Source: Thermopolyspora sp040678635 (GTDB lineage Bacteria; Actinomycetota; Actinomycetes; Streptosporangiales; Streptosporangiaceae). From it: a stretch of 64,000 bases of DNA. Below, piece by piece: positions 8,859 to 17,010 of this stretch; position 1 is the stretch's first letter; each line of letters opens with the position of its first letter. The translations under genes and the position numbers were made by a program. Where the stretch lies: assembly GCF_040678635.1 (NCBI RefSeq), contig NZ_JBFATZ010000004.1:62001-126000 (forward strand), read 5' to 3'. The notes below the pieces were generated by a model. The model did not search any database. It was not told the DNA's origin and saw nothing but the letters and a program-made list of their open reading frames with translations.

Positions 8859-9722
8859 TCAGTCCCACGCCGGGCCGGGGTCGGGCGCGTCGTCGCGCAG
8901 CACCGTGCCCTCGATCAGCCCGTACGGCCGGTCGGCGGCGAAGTAGACCTCGTTGTCGTTGTCGAGGCCGAACGGGGACAAATTAACGAGGAAGTGGTGC
9001 TTGTTGGGGAGCGCGAGCCGTACCTCGCAGATCTCGGGGCAGTCGCCGAGCAGGCGGGCGCCCATGGCGTACAGGGTCTGCTGCAACGACAGGCTGTGCG
9101 TGCGCGCGAACGCGGTCAGCAGGGCGGCGCGGGCGCGCTCGTAGGAGGAGTCCCAGTCGCCTTCGGGGGCGGCGTGCCGCCAGCGGGCGGTGACGGCGGT
9201 GGCGAGGATGCGGTCGCGGGTCTCGGCGAGGGTGGTGTATTGGTCCTTGATGTAGCCGTGGAACTCCGAGCCGGTGGAGTTGAGCACGGTCAGGTCCTTG
9301 AGCCCGGAGACGACGTGCGCGCCCGTGTCCTCGCCGTAGTGGACGACCGCGGTGCGGGTCTCCCTGCCCGCGCGGACGAAGGAGTGCCCCACGACGGGGT
9401 CGCGCTCCCAGAAGTACTCCTCGATCTCGACGCGGGCGTGGTGGATCGTGGGCTGGGAGTCGACGAAGTGGCGGGCGAGCAGCAGGGCGAAGTCCTCGAT
9501 GGCGCCGACGCCGTGCTTCTTGGCGAACGCGTAGACGGTGTTCTTCTGAGTGTCGGTGGGCAGGACGGCGGCGTTGTCGCCGCGCAGGTGGACGTCGGTC
9601 ATGTCGCCGGAGAGCGCGACGCTCACGTTGAGATCCTTCAGGTGGTGGGCGTCGCCGTGCCGGGTGACCCGGACGAGGCGGGTCTCGGCCTTGCCGTACC
9701 GGTTCGGTCCCAGAACGATCAT
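8859..9722 (-). CDS. uox: Urate oxidase (uricase)
   Basis: Cofactor-free oxidation of urate to 5-hydroxyisourate. The 287-aa protein has the tandem T-fold layout, a YGK near the N-terminus, the TDTQKNTVYAFAK segment carrying the catalytic Thr and the C-terminal NKHHFLVNLSPFGLDN block. Its ATG directly abuts the HIU hydrolase stop with no intervening base, and the downstream xdh gene starts 10 bases later. The next step in the pathway is encoded immediately upstream. Confidence 0.95.
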   Translation of the reverse strand: MIVLGPNRYGKAETRLVRVTRHGDAHHLKDLNVSVALSGDMTDVHLRGDNAAVLPTDTQKNTVYAFAKKHGVGAIEDFALLLARHFVDSQPTIHHARVEIEEYFWERDPVVGHSFVRAGRETRTAVVHYGEDTGAHVVSGLKDLTVLNSTGSEFHGYIKDQYTTLAETRDRILATAVTARWRHAAPEGDWDSSYERARAALLTAFARTHSLSLQQTLYAMGARLLGDCPEICEVRLALPNKHHFLVNLSPFGLDNDNEVYFAADRPYGLIEGTVLRDDAPDPGPAWD

Positions 9723-10037
9723 CTAACTCCCCCGGTAGGTCGAGTAGCCGTACGGGCTGAGCAGCAGCGGCACATGGTGGTGCTCCGCGGGGTCGGCGAT
9801 CGTGAAAACGACCGTGACCTCGGGGAAGAACGCGTCCGGCCCGAGATATCCGCCGGTGTCGAAGGTGAGCCGGTACGCGCCCGGCTCGGTGGCCGCGCCG
9901 GGCAGCCGCAGCCGCCCGTCGCCGTCGGTCGTGCCCTCGGCGAGCACCGCGCCATCGCGCACCCGGGTGAGCCGTACGCCGACCCCGGCCGCGGGCCGCC
10001 CGCGGGCGGTGTCCAGCACGTGCGTGGACAGGCTCAC
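9723..10037 (-). CDS. uraH: 5-Hydroxyisourate hydrolase (transthyretin-like)
   Basis: 104 aa, with the three signature elements of HIU hydrolase: the N-terminal LSTHVLD, an internal Arg-containing strand and the C-terminal YGYSTYRGS tetrapeptide region. Converts 5-hydroxyisourate to OHCU. The GTG at 10037 overlaps the stop of a truncated copy of the same gene (GTGA), and its stop touches the uricase ATG. Complete and expected to be active. Confidence 0.94.
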   Translation of the reverse strand: MSLSTHVLDTARGRPAAGVGVRLTRVRDGAVLAEGTTDGDGRLRLPGAATEPGAYRLTFDTGGYLGPDAFFPEVTVVFTIADPAEHHHVPLLLSPYGYSTYRGS

Positions 10038-10171
10038 CCCGGCCTCACCTCCTCGCCGTCGGCCGTGCCCTCGACGAGCACCACGCCATCGCGCACCCGG
10101 ATGAGCCGTACACCGACCCCGGCCGCAGGCCGCCCGCGAGCGGTGTCCAGCACGTGCGTGGACAGGCTCAC
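10034..10171 (-). pseudogene. Truncated uraH duplicate (45 codons) bridging uraD and uraH
   Basis: Repeats the first ~38 codons of uraH (VSLSTHVLDTARGRPAAGVG, then LIRVRDG) and ends DGEEVRPG plus TGA. That tail resembles the uraD C-terminus (GDGEEVTSG). The structure fits a 134-bp tandem duplication of the uraD 3' end plus the uraH 5' end, joined at a short GACGGCGA shared by both genes. Its GTG overlaps the uraD stop and its stop overlaps the true uraH GTG, so ribosome coupling survives at both ends. Confidence 0.85.
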
Positions 10172-10743
10172 CCCGACGTCACCTCCTCGCCGTCGCCCGG
10201 CGGCCCACCCAACAGCCGGGCCAGGCGCAGGCCGGTGATCTCGGCGAGCTCGCGGCGGACCACCTCGCGCTCGGCCTCCTCGTCGTTGCCGAGCCGTTCG
10301 TTGAGGATGGCGAGCATTTCGTCGGCGTCGCGCCCGCTCGCCCGGACCAGGTAGACGTGGCCGAACCGGCGCTCGTAGGCGAGGTTGCCCTCCCGCAGCG
10401 CCTCAAGGACCTCGCGGCTCGCGCCCGCCGTGCCCGACTGCTCCCGCCGTGACCAGCCCGCCTCCCGGCCGGGACCACTCGGGCGCTCGCCGATGCGCGG
10501 ATGCGCGGCCAGGGCCTCGGCGACGTCGTCCCAGCCCAGTTCGCGCACGCGCGCGCCACCCGCCGCGACCGCCTCCGCCACGCTCCGGTACGGTCGGCCC
10601 GCGGCGACCGCCGCCGCCCAGGCGCGGGAGGCGCAGCAGGCCAGCAGCTCCCGCTCGGCGTCCGCCGCGGCGAGGTCGTTGAACCTGGCCAGGGCGGCCT
10701 CGCCGGACGCGGGGGCGTGCTCATCGACGGATCTCGGCCGCAT
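10168..10743 (-). CDS. uraD: OHCU decarboxylase
   Basis: 2-oxo-4-hydroxy-4-carboxy-5-ureidoimidazoline decarboxylase, giving S-allantoin. The 191-aa product shows the family's FNxL opening, a catalytic His in AHPRIGE, an SRREQSG motif and the LxxGNxxYExRFGHVYLV block. It is the first gene of the minus-strand purine operon. The 210 bases between it and the divergent nfo gene should hold the promoter, but I see no convincing box. Confidence 0.93.
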   Translation of the reverse strand: MRPRSVDEHAPASGEAALARFNDLAAADAERELLACCASRAWAAAVAAGRPYRSVAEAVAAGGARVRELGWDDVAEALAAHPRIGERPSGPGREAGWSRREQSGTAGASREVLEALREGNLAYERRFGHVYLVRASGRDADEMLAILNERLGNDEEAEREVVRRELAEITGLRLARLLGGPPGDGEEVTSG

Positions 10744-10954
10744 GTGACCCAGTACACAGCCCGCCCGGCGGCCCGATCCAGCGGCGCATTCACCAAGGTC
10801 GGGCCGCCGCCGGAGCCGTCCCTTGTACGTTCATACAGCTGCCCGCGCCGCCGGTCTCGGCGAGTCGCCGCGATGCCGGTAGCGTGAGAGGTGGGGAATC
10901 CCCCTGGCCCGCCGGGGCGGCCGGGCGTGGGGAACGTTCGATATGAGGGGCGTC

Positions 10955-11800
10955 ATGGCGGACAGGTCAACGTTGATCGGCGGGCACGTTTTCGTGGCGG
11001 GCGGTCTGGCCAAGGGCGGCTTGGCGTACGCCGACGAGATCGGTGCCGAGGTGATCCAGGTATTCGTCAGCAACCCTCGCGGCTGGGCGCTGCCCGACGG
11101 CGACCCCGGGCAGGACGCCAAGCTCCGCGAATCCGGCATGCCGGTTTTCGTGCACGCGTCGTACCTGGTCAACCTGGGCTCCCCCACCCCCGAGACGCTG
11201 CGCAACTCAATCGAGTCGGTACGGCACGCGTTGCGGCGCGGCGCGGAGATCGGCGCCCTGGGCGTGGTCGTGCACACCGGCTCGGCCGTGAGCCAGTCCA
11301 CCGAGGACGCGCTCCGCCAGGTGCGCGAGCATCTGCTTCCGCTGCTGGACGAGATCCCCGAGGACGGCCCCGACCTGCTGCTCGAGTCGATGGCCGGGCA
11401 GGGCCGCATGCTGTGCGCGACCGTGCAGGACCTGCGCCCCTACCTGGAGGCGCTGGACTTCCACCCACGGGCGAACGTGTGCCTCGACACCTGCCACCTG
11501 TTCGCGGCCGGGCACGACCTGTCCGCCCCCGGCGGCGTCGCCGCCACCCTCGACGCCCTCCACGAGGTGGCCCCGGGCCGCCTCAAGCTGATCCACGCCA
11601 ACGACTCCAAGGACCCCTGCGGCTCCAAGCGCGACCGGCACGAGAACATCGGCGCGGGCCACATCGGGGCGCAGGCGTTCGCCGACCTCATGCGCCACCC
11701 GGAGGCCCGGGGCGTGCCGCTGTGCATCGAGACCCCGGGGAAGGGCGAGAAGCACCGCGAGGACATCGAGCTCCTCAAGAAACTCCGCAGCAGCGACTGA
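10955..11800 (+). CDS. nfo: Endonuclease IV (deoxyribonuclease IV)
   Basis: Metal-dependent AP endonuclease of the xylose-isomerase-like TIM-barrel fold, for base-excision repair. Seen: VFVHASYLVNL near residue 60, VVHTGSAV, LLESMAGQG, CLDTCHLFAAGHD, KLIHANDSKDPCGSKRDRHENIG and IETPGKG, which together supply the Zn-ligand His/Glu/Asp set. The ATG at 10955 is preferred over 10943 because GAGGGG lies 6 bases upstream of it. 281 aa, normal size. A WD40 relic converges on its 3' end. Confidence 0.94.
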   Translation: MADRSTLIGGHVFVAGGLAKGGLAYADEIGAEVIQVFVSNPRGWALPDGDPGQDAKLRESGMPVFVHASYLVNLGSPTPETLRNSIESVRHALRRGAEIGALGVVVHTGSAVSQSTEDALRQVREHLLPLLDEIPEDGPDLLLESMAGQGRMLCATVQDLRPYLEALDFHPRANVCLDTCHLFAAGHDLSAPGGVAATLDALHEVAPGRLKLIHANDSKDPCGSKRDRHENIGAGHIGAQAFADLMRHPEARGVPLCIETPGKGEKHREDIELLKKLRSSD

Positions 11801-11914
11801 CCTCGTCCCCACGAAAGACCGGACCCCGACCGGAAACCGCACGCCTACCGCCCAGGCGCTCGGACCGGCGCGGGCGCGGGTCCGGACGCCTACCACCCCA
11901 GGCGCTCGGACGGA

Positions 11915-12415
11915 GCCGCCGGTGGCCAGCAGGGTCCGCCAATTCGGGCCGGGGAACGGCGCCACCGCCCACACTGCGCGGTCGTGGCCAGTCAGCACCG
12001 CCTGGGCGGTGCCGGTGGCCGCATCCCAGATCCGCACCATGCCACCTCGGCCGCCGGTGGCCAGCAGGGTACGCCCATCCGGGCCGGGAAACGCCGCCAC
12101 CGCCCACACTGCGCGGTCGTGGCCAGTCAGCACCACCTGGGCGGTGCCGGTGGCCGCATCCCAGATCCGCACCATGCCACCTCGGCCGCCGGTGGCCAGC
12201 AGGGTACGCCCATCCGGGCCGGGGAACGCCGCCACCGCCCACACTGCGCGGTCGTGGCCAGTCAGCACCACCTGGGCGGTGCCGGTGGCCGCATCCCAGA
12301 TCCGCACCGTGCCACCTCGGCCGCCGGTGGCCAGCAGGGTCTGCCGGGCGGTGACTTCTGCGTGTCGGTCAAGCCAAAGACCGACCAGGTGAAGGGCGGT
12401 CGCCAGGGTCCCCAT
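11915..12415 (-). pseudogene. WD40-repeat protein fragment with near-identical blades
   Basis: From the ATG at 12415 the minus strand encodes a short lead-in and then repeats of 43 codons: LLATGGRGGMVRIWDAATG followed by VLTGHDRAVWAVAAFPGPDG. Three 129-bp units (12305-12177, 12176-12048, 12047-11919) and a partial first unit are almost identical in DNA. A beta-propeller needs six to eight blades. Here similarity stops at about 11918 and the frame then runs antisense through nfo, so the 3' part is lost. Recent amplification by recombination is likely. Confidence 0.75.
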
Positions 12416-12555
12416 CGACGCCGATGCGCGGCACGCCCGGCGGCATGCGGCACGGACGGCCTCGCCTTGGGCGAGCGGCGGTTTGCGGCTCAGGCGACAC
12501 GAACCGGCCGGCCGGAGGGAGGAAATCGTTGCTTACGGGCGGCGGGGGTACGGGA

Positions 12556-13461
12556 TCAGGTGCGGGTGAACGTCACCTCGGCGGTCGCGTGGCCGCTTCC
12601 GCGATCGGTGTCCACGCGTAGTTCCGCACGGTCTCCGGCCACGGGTCCGCCGACGACGTGCACCACGTCGCCGAGGAACACCGGACGGCGCAGCCGGTAG
12701 GACAGGGAGCGCACGCGCTCGCCCGAGACCTCCCGGCGTACCGGTTCGAGCATGAGCATGGCCAGCAGCGGTCCGTGCACGATCAGGCCGGGGAAGCCTT
12801 CGACGTCCCGCACGTACGGCTCGTCGTAGTGGATGCGGTGCGCGTTCGCCGTCAACGCGCTGAACCTGAACAGCAGCGGCGAGTCCGGCCGCAGCGAGAG
12901 GCGCCAGGCGCCCTCGCCGGGCGGCGGTTCGGCGGTGGCCGCCGGAGCGGACGGAGCGGACGAGGAGGACGGCGCGGCCGGGGTCCCGGCCGGGATCGAG
13001 CGGTAGACGACGTCGTGCTCTTCGATCAGGCACAGGCCCGAGTCCTGGCTGATCTCATGGCGTACCGTCACGAACGCCATCTCGCCGGACCTGCCCTGCT
13101 TGACGGCGACGTCGGCGAGCGTGCTGCGACGCCGGGCCTGCGCGCCGACCAGGAGGGGCCGCCGGACGTCGATCCGGCCGCCGGCGATCATCCGGGCGCG
13201 GTTGGGGATCGGCGGCAGGAAGTGCCCCCGCAGCGGGTGTCCGTCGGGGCCGAGTTCGCGGTGCGGCACCCAGTCCAGGAAGTACAGCCAGTGCCACAGC
13301 GGCGGCAGCGCCTCCCCGTCGCCGGCGGCGGGCTTCGGCAGGTCCAGCACGGCCGACAGCGCGGCCACCGGCCCGGCCGAGATGATGTCGTGGCCGGTGA
13401 CGGGCTCCGGCCGCCAGGATTCGAGGTACCGGCTCAAACCGGACGGCGACGATGCGCCCAT
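12556..13461 (-). CDS. MaoC-like / FAS1-like hot-dog hydratase (mesaconyl-C4-CoA hydratase type)
   Basis: 301-aa double hot-dog protein. The C-terminal half carries the hydratase signature: FSALTANAHRIHYDEPYVRD then FPGLIVHGPLLAMLM, with the catalytic Asp/His region. The N-terminal half has the WLYFLDWVPHRELGPDGHP stretch typical of HTD2/mesaconyl-CoA hydratase relatives. Substrate is not fixed by the sequence; an enoyl-CoA or mesaconyl-CoA type thioester is expected. A low-complexity Ala/Ser/Pro linker joins the halves. Upstream the start-proximal DNA is duplicated. Confidence 0.8.
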   Translation of the reverse strand: MGASSPSGLSRYLESWRPEPVTGHDIISAGPVAALSAVLDLPKPAAGDGEALPPLWHWLYFLDWVPHRELGPDGHPLRGHFLPPIPNRARMIAGGRIDVRRPLLVGAQARRRSTLADVAVKQGRSGEMAFVTVRHEISQDSGLCLIEEHDVVYRSIPAGTPAAPSSSSAPSAPAATAEPPPGEGAWRLSLRPDSPLLFRFSALTANAHRIHYDEPYVRDVEGFPGLIVHGPLLAMLMLEPVRREVSGERVRSLSYRLRRPVFLGDVVHVVGGPVAGDRAELRVDTDRGSGHATAEVTFTRT

Positions 13462-13726
13462 GATGTTCTGCCCACCGCAAGTCGAGGTCGTACGCGGCGA
13501 CCACTATAAAACCGGCCGCCTCCCACGCTCACCGGCGAGTGTCGCCCGAGACGGATGCCGGAGAACGGCACGGCAAGGTACGGCACCGATACGCCCATCA
13601 TGTCCGCCCACCGAGAATCGGGGTCGTACACGGCAACCACCAAAGGACCGACCGCCTCCCACGCTCACCGACGGGCCGTCCGAGGCCGATGCCGGAGAAC
13701 GGCGTGGCGAGGTGCGGCGCCGATGC
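13456..13726. repeat. Degenerate direct repeat (~136 bp x2) upstream of the hydratase gene
   Basis: 13456-13590 and 13591-13726 share GCCCATNATG, GTCGTAC-CGGC-ACCAC, CCGCCTCCCACGCTCACCG and GATGCCGGAGAACGGC blocks in order. The copy nearest the gene includes its start codon region and, on the minus strand, a TTTTATAGT run at about 13503-13511 that could serve as a -10. The second copy lacks that AT-rich patch. This looks like duplication of a promoter region. Confidence 0.65.
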
Positions 13727-14041
13727 GCCCGCCCCCGAATGGCGTATCGCGCTCCCCCGTACGGGACGTCGCCGCACTTCGCCACGCCGACGGCCGGCGG
13801 GCCCCGTCCCCCCGGCGCGGGCCCGCCGGCCGCGGTGATCCGCCGTGAATCCGCCCGCGCCCCTCCCTGGGCGAGCGGCGGCGGTGATCACCTGGAGAAC
13901 CGTTCCCGCGGAGTGTCACCCTCCGCGTCGGATCGGTTCCGCTCCGACGTGAACGACTGTACGTCGGCCTCTCCGCCGACAGGTAGCCGGTTGCCCGGCC
14001 TGCTCGGTCAACGGTGCGTAGCCGTCGATGTACGGAGAGTG
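13727..14041. other. Intergenic, two hairpins near the symporter 3' end
   Basis: No gene is supported here. Two inverted repeats are present: CGTCGGA...TCCGACG (13926-13949) and GTCGGC-CTCTCC-GCCGAC (13963-13980). They lie 60-115 bases beyond the symporter stop on its 3' side, so may act as a terminator without a U-tract. The rest is GC-rich with no recognisable motif. Confidence 0.4.
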
Positions 14042-15637
14042 TCATTCAGTCGAATGGTCGTTCCCGCGCGACGAGCGGTCGTACGCCGAGCGGTCAAGCA
14101 GCGTGTGCGCGAGCCGCTCGGGGATGTGCATGCGGGCCATCATCGCCTCGCTCCCGGCCGGCACCCGCCCCGGGGTCAACGCCGACACGGCCACCATGAC
14201 GGCGAACGCGAACGGCACGGCGAGCAACGCCGGGTAGCGCCCGGCGACCCCGGCCGTCTCCGGGGCGTACGCGGCGAGGCCGATCAGCGCGGCGACCGCG
14301 CCGCCGCCGGCGAACATCCCCGCGACGGCGCCCGCCGTGGAAAGCCTCCGCCACCAGATGCCCAGCACGAGCAGCGGGCACAGGGTGGCGGCGGCGACCG
14401 TGAGGCCGAACAGCACGAGCGTGAGCGAGCTGCCCGGCGAGGCGAGCCAGATCAGCGCGAGCGCCGCCGCGAGCAGCCCGGCGACCGCCGCGCGCAGGCC
14501 GTTCATGCCACCGCCGAGCACGTACGACGAGACCATGCCCCCGACCGTTACCACGACCCCGCACGAGGTGGCGAGGAAGGCCGCGAACGCCCCGGCGACC
14601 AGCAGGCCGGTCAGCAGGGCGCCCGGCACGCCGGGCATCATGCGCGAGGGCAGCAGGAGCATCATCTGGTCGGCCGGGGCTCCGGGGACGTACAGGCCGC
14701 CCAGCACGCCGTACACGGGGGGAATCAGGTAGAACAGGCCGAGCATGCCGAGGACGGCGATGACGGTGCGCCTCGCCGCCCATCCGTCGGGGTTGGCGTA
14801 GAAGCGCACCACGACGTGCGGCAGGCCCATCGTGCCGAGCGCCGAGGCGACGACGACGGTCAGCACGCCCAGCGGCGACAGGTCCCCCGCCGCCACGCCC
14901 AGCGGGCCGCCCGCCCAGCCTTCCCCCGCCTCCGCACCCGGCCCGCCCGTCCCGTCCGCCCCGCCCACTGCGTCCGGCCCGTACGGCAGGGCGAACCCGG
15001 GCGGGAGGTCCGCGGCGGGCGGCGGGGCGGCCCCGGCGAGCCAGGCGAAGGCGAGCGTCAGCGCCCCGAGCGCCAGCACGACCAGCATCATCCAGAACTG
15101 CACGGCCTGGACGCCGGTCATGCTGCCGCCGATCGAGACGACGGCGACGACCACGGCCGCCGCGCAGGCGGCGGCCCACGGCGGGGTGCCCGCGAGCACG
15201 TAGAGGACCGCGCCCGCGGCCTGGATCTGCGCCATCAGATACACCAGGCCGATCAGCAGCACGAACCCGATGACCACCCGCCGCACGACCGCCGAGCCCA
15301 GTCGCCAGCGGGCGAAGTCGGCCAGGGTGTAGGCCCCCGAGCGGCGCAGCGGGGCGACCACGAGCGTCAGCAGGACGACGTAGCCGACGACGACGCCCAC
15401 CGGGTACCACAGGACCGGCGCGCCGTGCAGGGCGACGAGTCCTCCCAGGCCGAGGAACGCGGCGGCCGAGGTGAAGCCCGACCCGACGGCCGAGGCGTTA
15501 ACCCAGGGCGGGACGGCGCGGGCCGTGGTGTAGAAGTCGGACTTCTTCACGTATTTCCGGACGCGGGGTGCTCCGGCGATCGCCGAGACGAGCAGAACCA
15601 CGGCCACCCCCACGACGGAGGCGACGACAGCGATCAT
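14042..15637 (-). CDS. Sodium:solute symporter family transporter
   Basis: 531 aa, about 13 hydrophobic segments and the SSS pattern FYTTARAVPPWVNASAVGSGF near residue 35, the usual sodium-site region. Closest in character to the actP / VC_2705-like subfamily that is encoded with a small membrane partner and a LytS/LytTR pair. Substrate is unknown; acetate or another small carboxylate is a family-based guess. A Gly/Pro/Ala-rich insert lies near 225-260. The ATG at 15637 overlaps the preceding gene's TGA (ATGA). Confidence 0.88.
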   Translation of the reverse strand: MIAVVASVVGVAVVLLVSAIAGAPRVRKYVKKSDFYTTARAVPPWVNASAVGSGFTSAAAFLGLGGLVALHGAPVLWYPVGVVVGYVVLLTLVVAPLRRSGAYTLADFARWRLGSAVVRRVVIGFVLLIGLVYLMAQIQAAGAVLYVLAGTPPWAAACAAAVVVAVVSIGGSMTGVQAVQFWMMLVVLALGALTLAFAWLAGAAPPPAADLPPGFALPYGPDAVGGADGTGGPGAEAGEGWAGGPLGVAAGDLSPLGVLTVVVASALGTMGLPHVVVRFYANPDGWAARRTVIAVLGMLGLFYLIPPVYGVLGGLYVPGAPADQMMLLLPSRMMPGVPGALLTGLLVAGAFAAFLATSCGVVVTVGGMVSSYVLGGGMNGLRAAVAGLLAAALALIWLASPGSSLTLVLFGLTVAAATLCPLLVLGIWWRRLSTAGAVAGMFAGGGAVAALIGLAAYAPETAGVAGRYPALLAVPFAFAVMVAVSALTPGRVPAGSEAMMARMHIPERLAHTLLDRSAYDRSSRGNDHSTE

Positions 15638-17010
15638 CCCGTCCCGCGCCCGTCCCGCCGACGCCGCCCGCGGGCGGCCCGCACCAGATCCCGCTCGGCC
15701 TGCTCGGCCGCGCGCACATGCCGCACCGCGACCACGAACCACAGCGGCTGCACGACCGCCGTCAGCACCAGCCACCCGCAGGGCACTCCGGCCACGCACA
15801 CCGTCCCGGCGCCGGGCACGCACGCCAGCCCGGCGAGGAGCACGGTCAGCCCTGCGACGACCACAGCCAGCGTCCGCAGCGCGTGCCGCCGCTGCACTGC
15901 CATGACGGCGGCCACGTCCACCCCGCCGACCACACCACGGCTTCCACCATGGCCCTCATCGCGGAATTCACCACGCCCCTCACGACGGCCCCAGCGCCAG
16001 CCCTCACCACGAGCCTCGCCAGGAGCCTCATGACGGCCCTCACCACGAGTGGCACGACGGCCGTCACCGCGAGCCTCACGACGGCCCCCGCGCCAGCCCC
16101 CACCACGAGCCTCACCAGGAGCCTCACGACGGCCGTCACCGTGCGCCTCACCATGAGCGGCACGCCAGCTCTCACCACTAGCCTCACGCCAGCCCTCACC
16201 ACGAGCCTCACGACGGCCCTCACCGCGAGCCTCACGACGGCCCTCACCGCGAGCCTCACGACGGCCCTCACCGCGAGCCTCACGACGGCCCTCACCNNNN
16301 NNNNNNNNNNNNNNNNNNNNNNNNNNNNNNNNNNNNNNNNNNNNNNNNNNNNNNNNNNNNNNNNNNNNNNNNNNNNNNNNNNNNNNNNNNNNNNCCTCAC
16401 CGCGAGCCTCACGACGGCCCTCACCGCGAGCCTCACGACGGCCCTCACCGCGAGCCTCACGACGGCCCTCACCGCGAGCCTCACGACGGCCGTCACCGCG
16501 AGCCTCACGACGGCCCCCGCGCCAGCCCCCACCACGAGCCTCGCCACGAGCCTCACGACGGCCCTCACCGTGCGCCTCACCATGAGCGGCACGCCAGCCC
16601 TCACCACGAGCCTCACGCCAGCCCTCACCACGAGCCTCGCCGCGAGCCTCACGACGGCCGTCACCGCGAGCCTCACGACGGCCCCCGCGCCAGCCCCCAC
16701 CACGAGCCTCGCCAGGAGCCTCACGACGGCCGTCACCATGCGCCTCACCATGAGCGGCACGCCAGCCCTCACCACGAGCCTCGCCACGAGCCTCACGCCA
16801 GCCCTCACCACGAGCCTCGCCACGAGCCTCACGCCAGCCCTCACCATGGCCCTCACCATGGCCTTCGCCACGGTTCCTGCCGTGGCGCTCGCCGCCGTGC
16901 CTGACGTCCAGCTCCCGGTCGCCGGAGACCGCCCGAGGCGTTCTTTCGCCCTCGACCGCCGCAGGCGCATCGTCGGTCATGCCGACGGCGTCGGGCGCGG
17001 TCCGGATCAC
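15634..17010 (-). CDS. Small membrane partner of the symporter with a Gly/Arg/Glu repeat extension (interrupted by assembly gap)
   Basis: The C-terminal ~90 residues have two hydrophobic segments (LAVVVAGLTVLLAGLACVPG and WLVLTAVVQPLWFVVAV) and a basic tail, like the small subunits that accompany VC_2705-type symporters. Before it comes a long hydrophilic region made of GEGRREAR-type 8-residue repeats, broken by 98 Ns, so true length is unknown. The GTG at 17010 overlaps the LytTR stop (GTGA); the ATG at 16980 is the alternative. The stop overlaps the symporter ATG. The repeat is probably disordered and variable in length. Confidence 0.65.
   Translation of the reverse strand: MIRTAPDAVGMTDDAPAAVEGERTPRAVSGDRELDVRHGGERHGRNRGEGHGEGHGEGWREARGEARGEGWREARGEARGEGWRAAHGEAHGDGRREAPGEARGGGWRGGRREARGDGRREARGEARGEGWREARGEGWRAAHGEAHGEGRREARGEARGGGWRGGRREARGDGRREARGEGRREARGEGRREARGEGRREARGEXXXXXXXXXXXXXXXXXXXXXXXXXXXXXXXXXGEGRREARGEGRREARGEGRREARGEGRREARGEGWREASGESWRAAHGEAHGDGRREAPGEARGGGWRGGRREARGDGRRATRGEGRHEAPGEARGEGWRWGRREGRGEFRDEGHGGSRGVVGGVDVAAVMAVQRRHALRTLAVVVAGLTVLLAGLACVPGAGTVCVAGVPCGWLVLTAVVQPLWFVVAVRHVRAAEQAERDLVRAARGRRRRDGRGTG
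15955..16850. repeat. 24-bp minisatellite inside the membrane-partner gene
   Basis: The plus strand shows runs of CTCACCGCGAGCCTCACGAC-GGCC units, perfect near the gap and diverging towards both edges, with some 18-30 bp variants (for example GCGCCAGCCCCCACCACGAG). The unit is 8 codons in the gene's frame. The perfect central block is what defeated assembly at 16297-16394. Confidence 0.9.
16297..16394. other. Assembly gap of 98 Ns
   Basis: Unknown bases flanked on both sides by identical 24-bp repeat units. The real number of units is undetermined, so gap length should not be trusted. It is the only gap in the window. Confidence 0.99.

Noticed and set aside
11207..11915. A long minus-strand frame continuing the WD40 fragment through nfo.
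   Set aside because: It is antisense to a well-supported gene, and WD40 similarity ends at about 11918.
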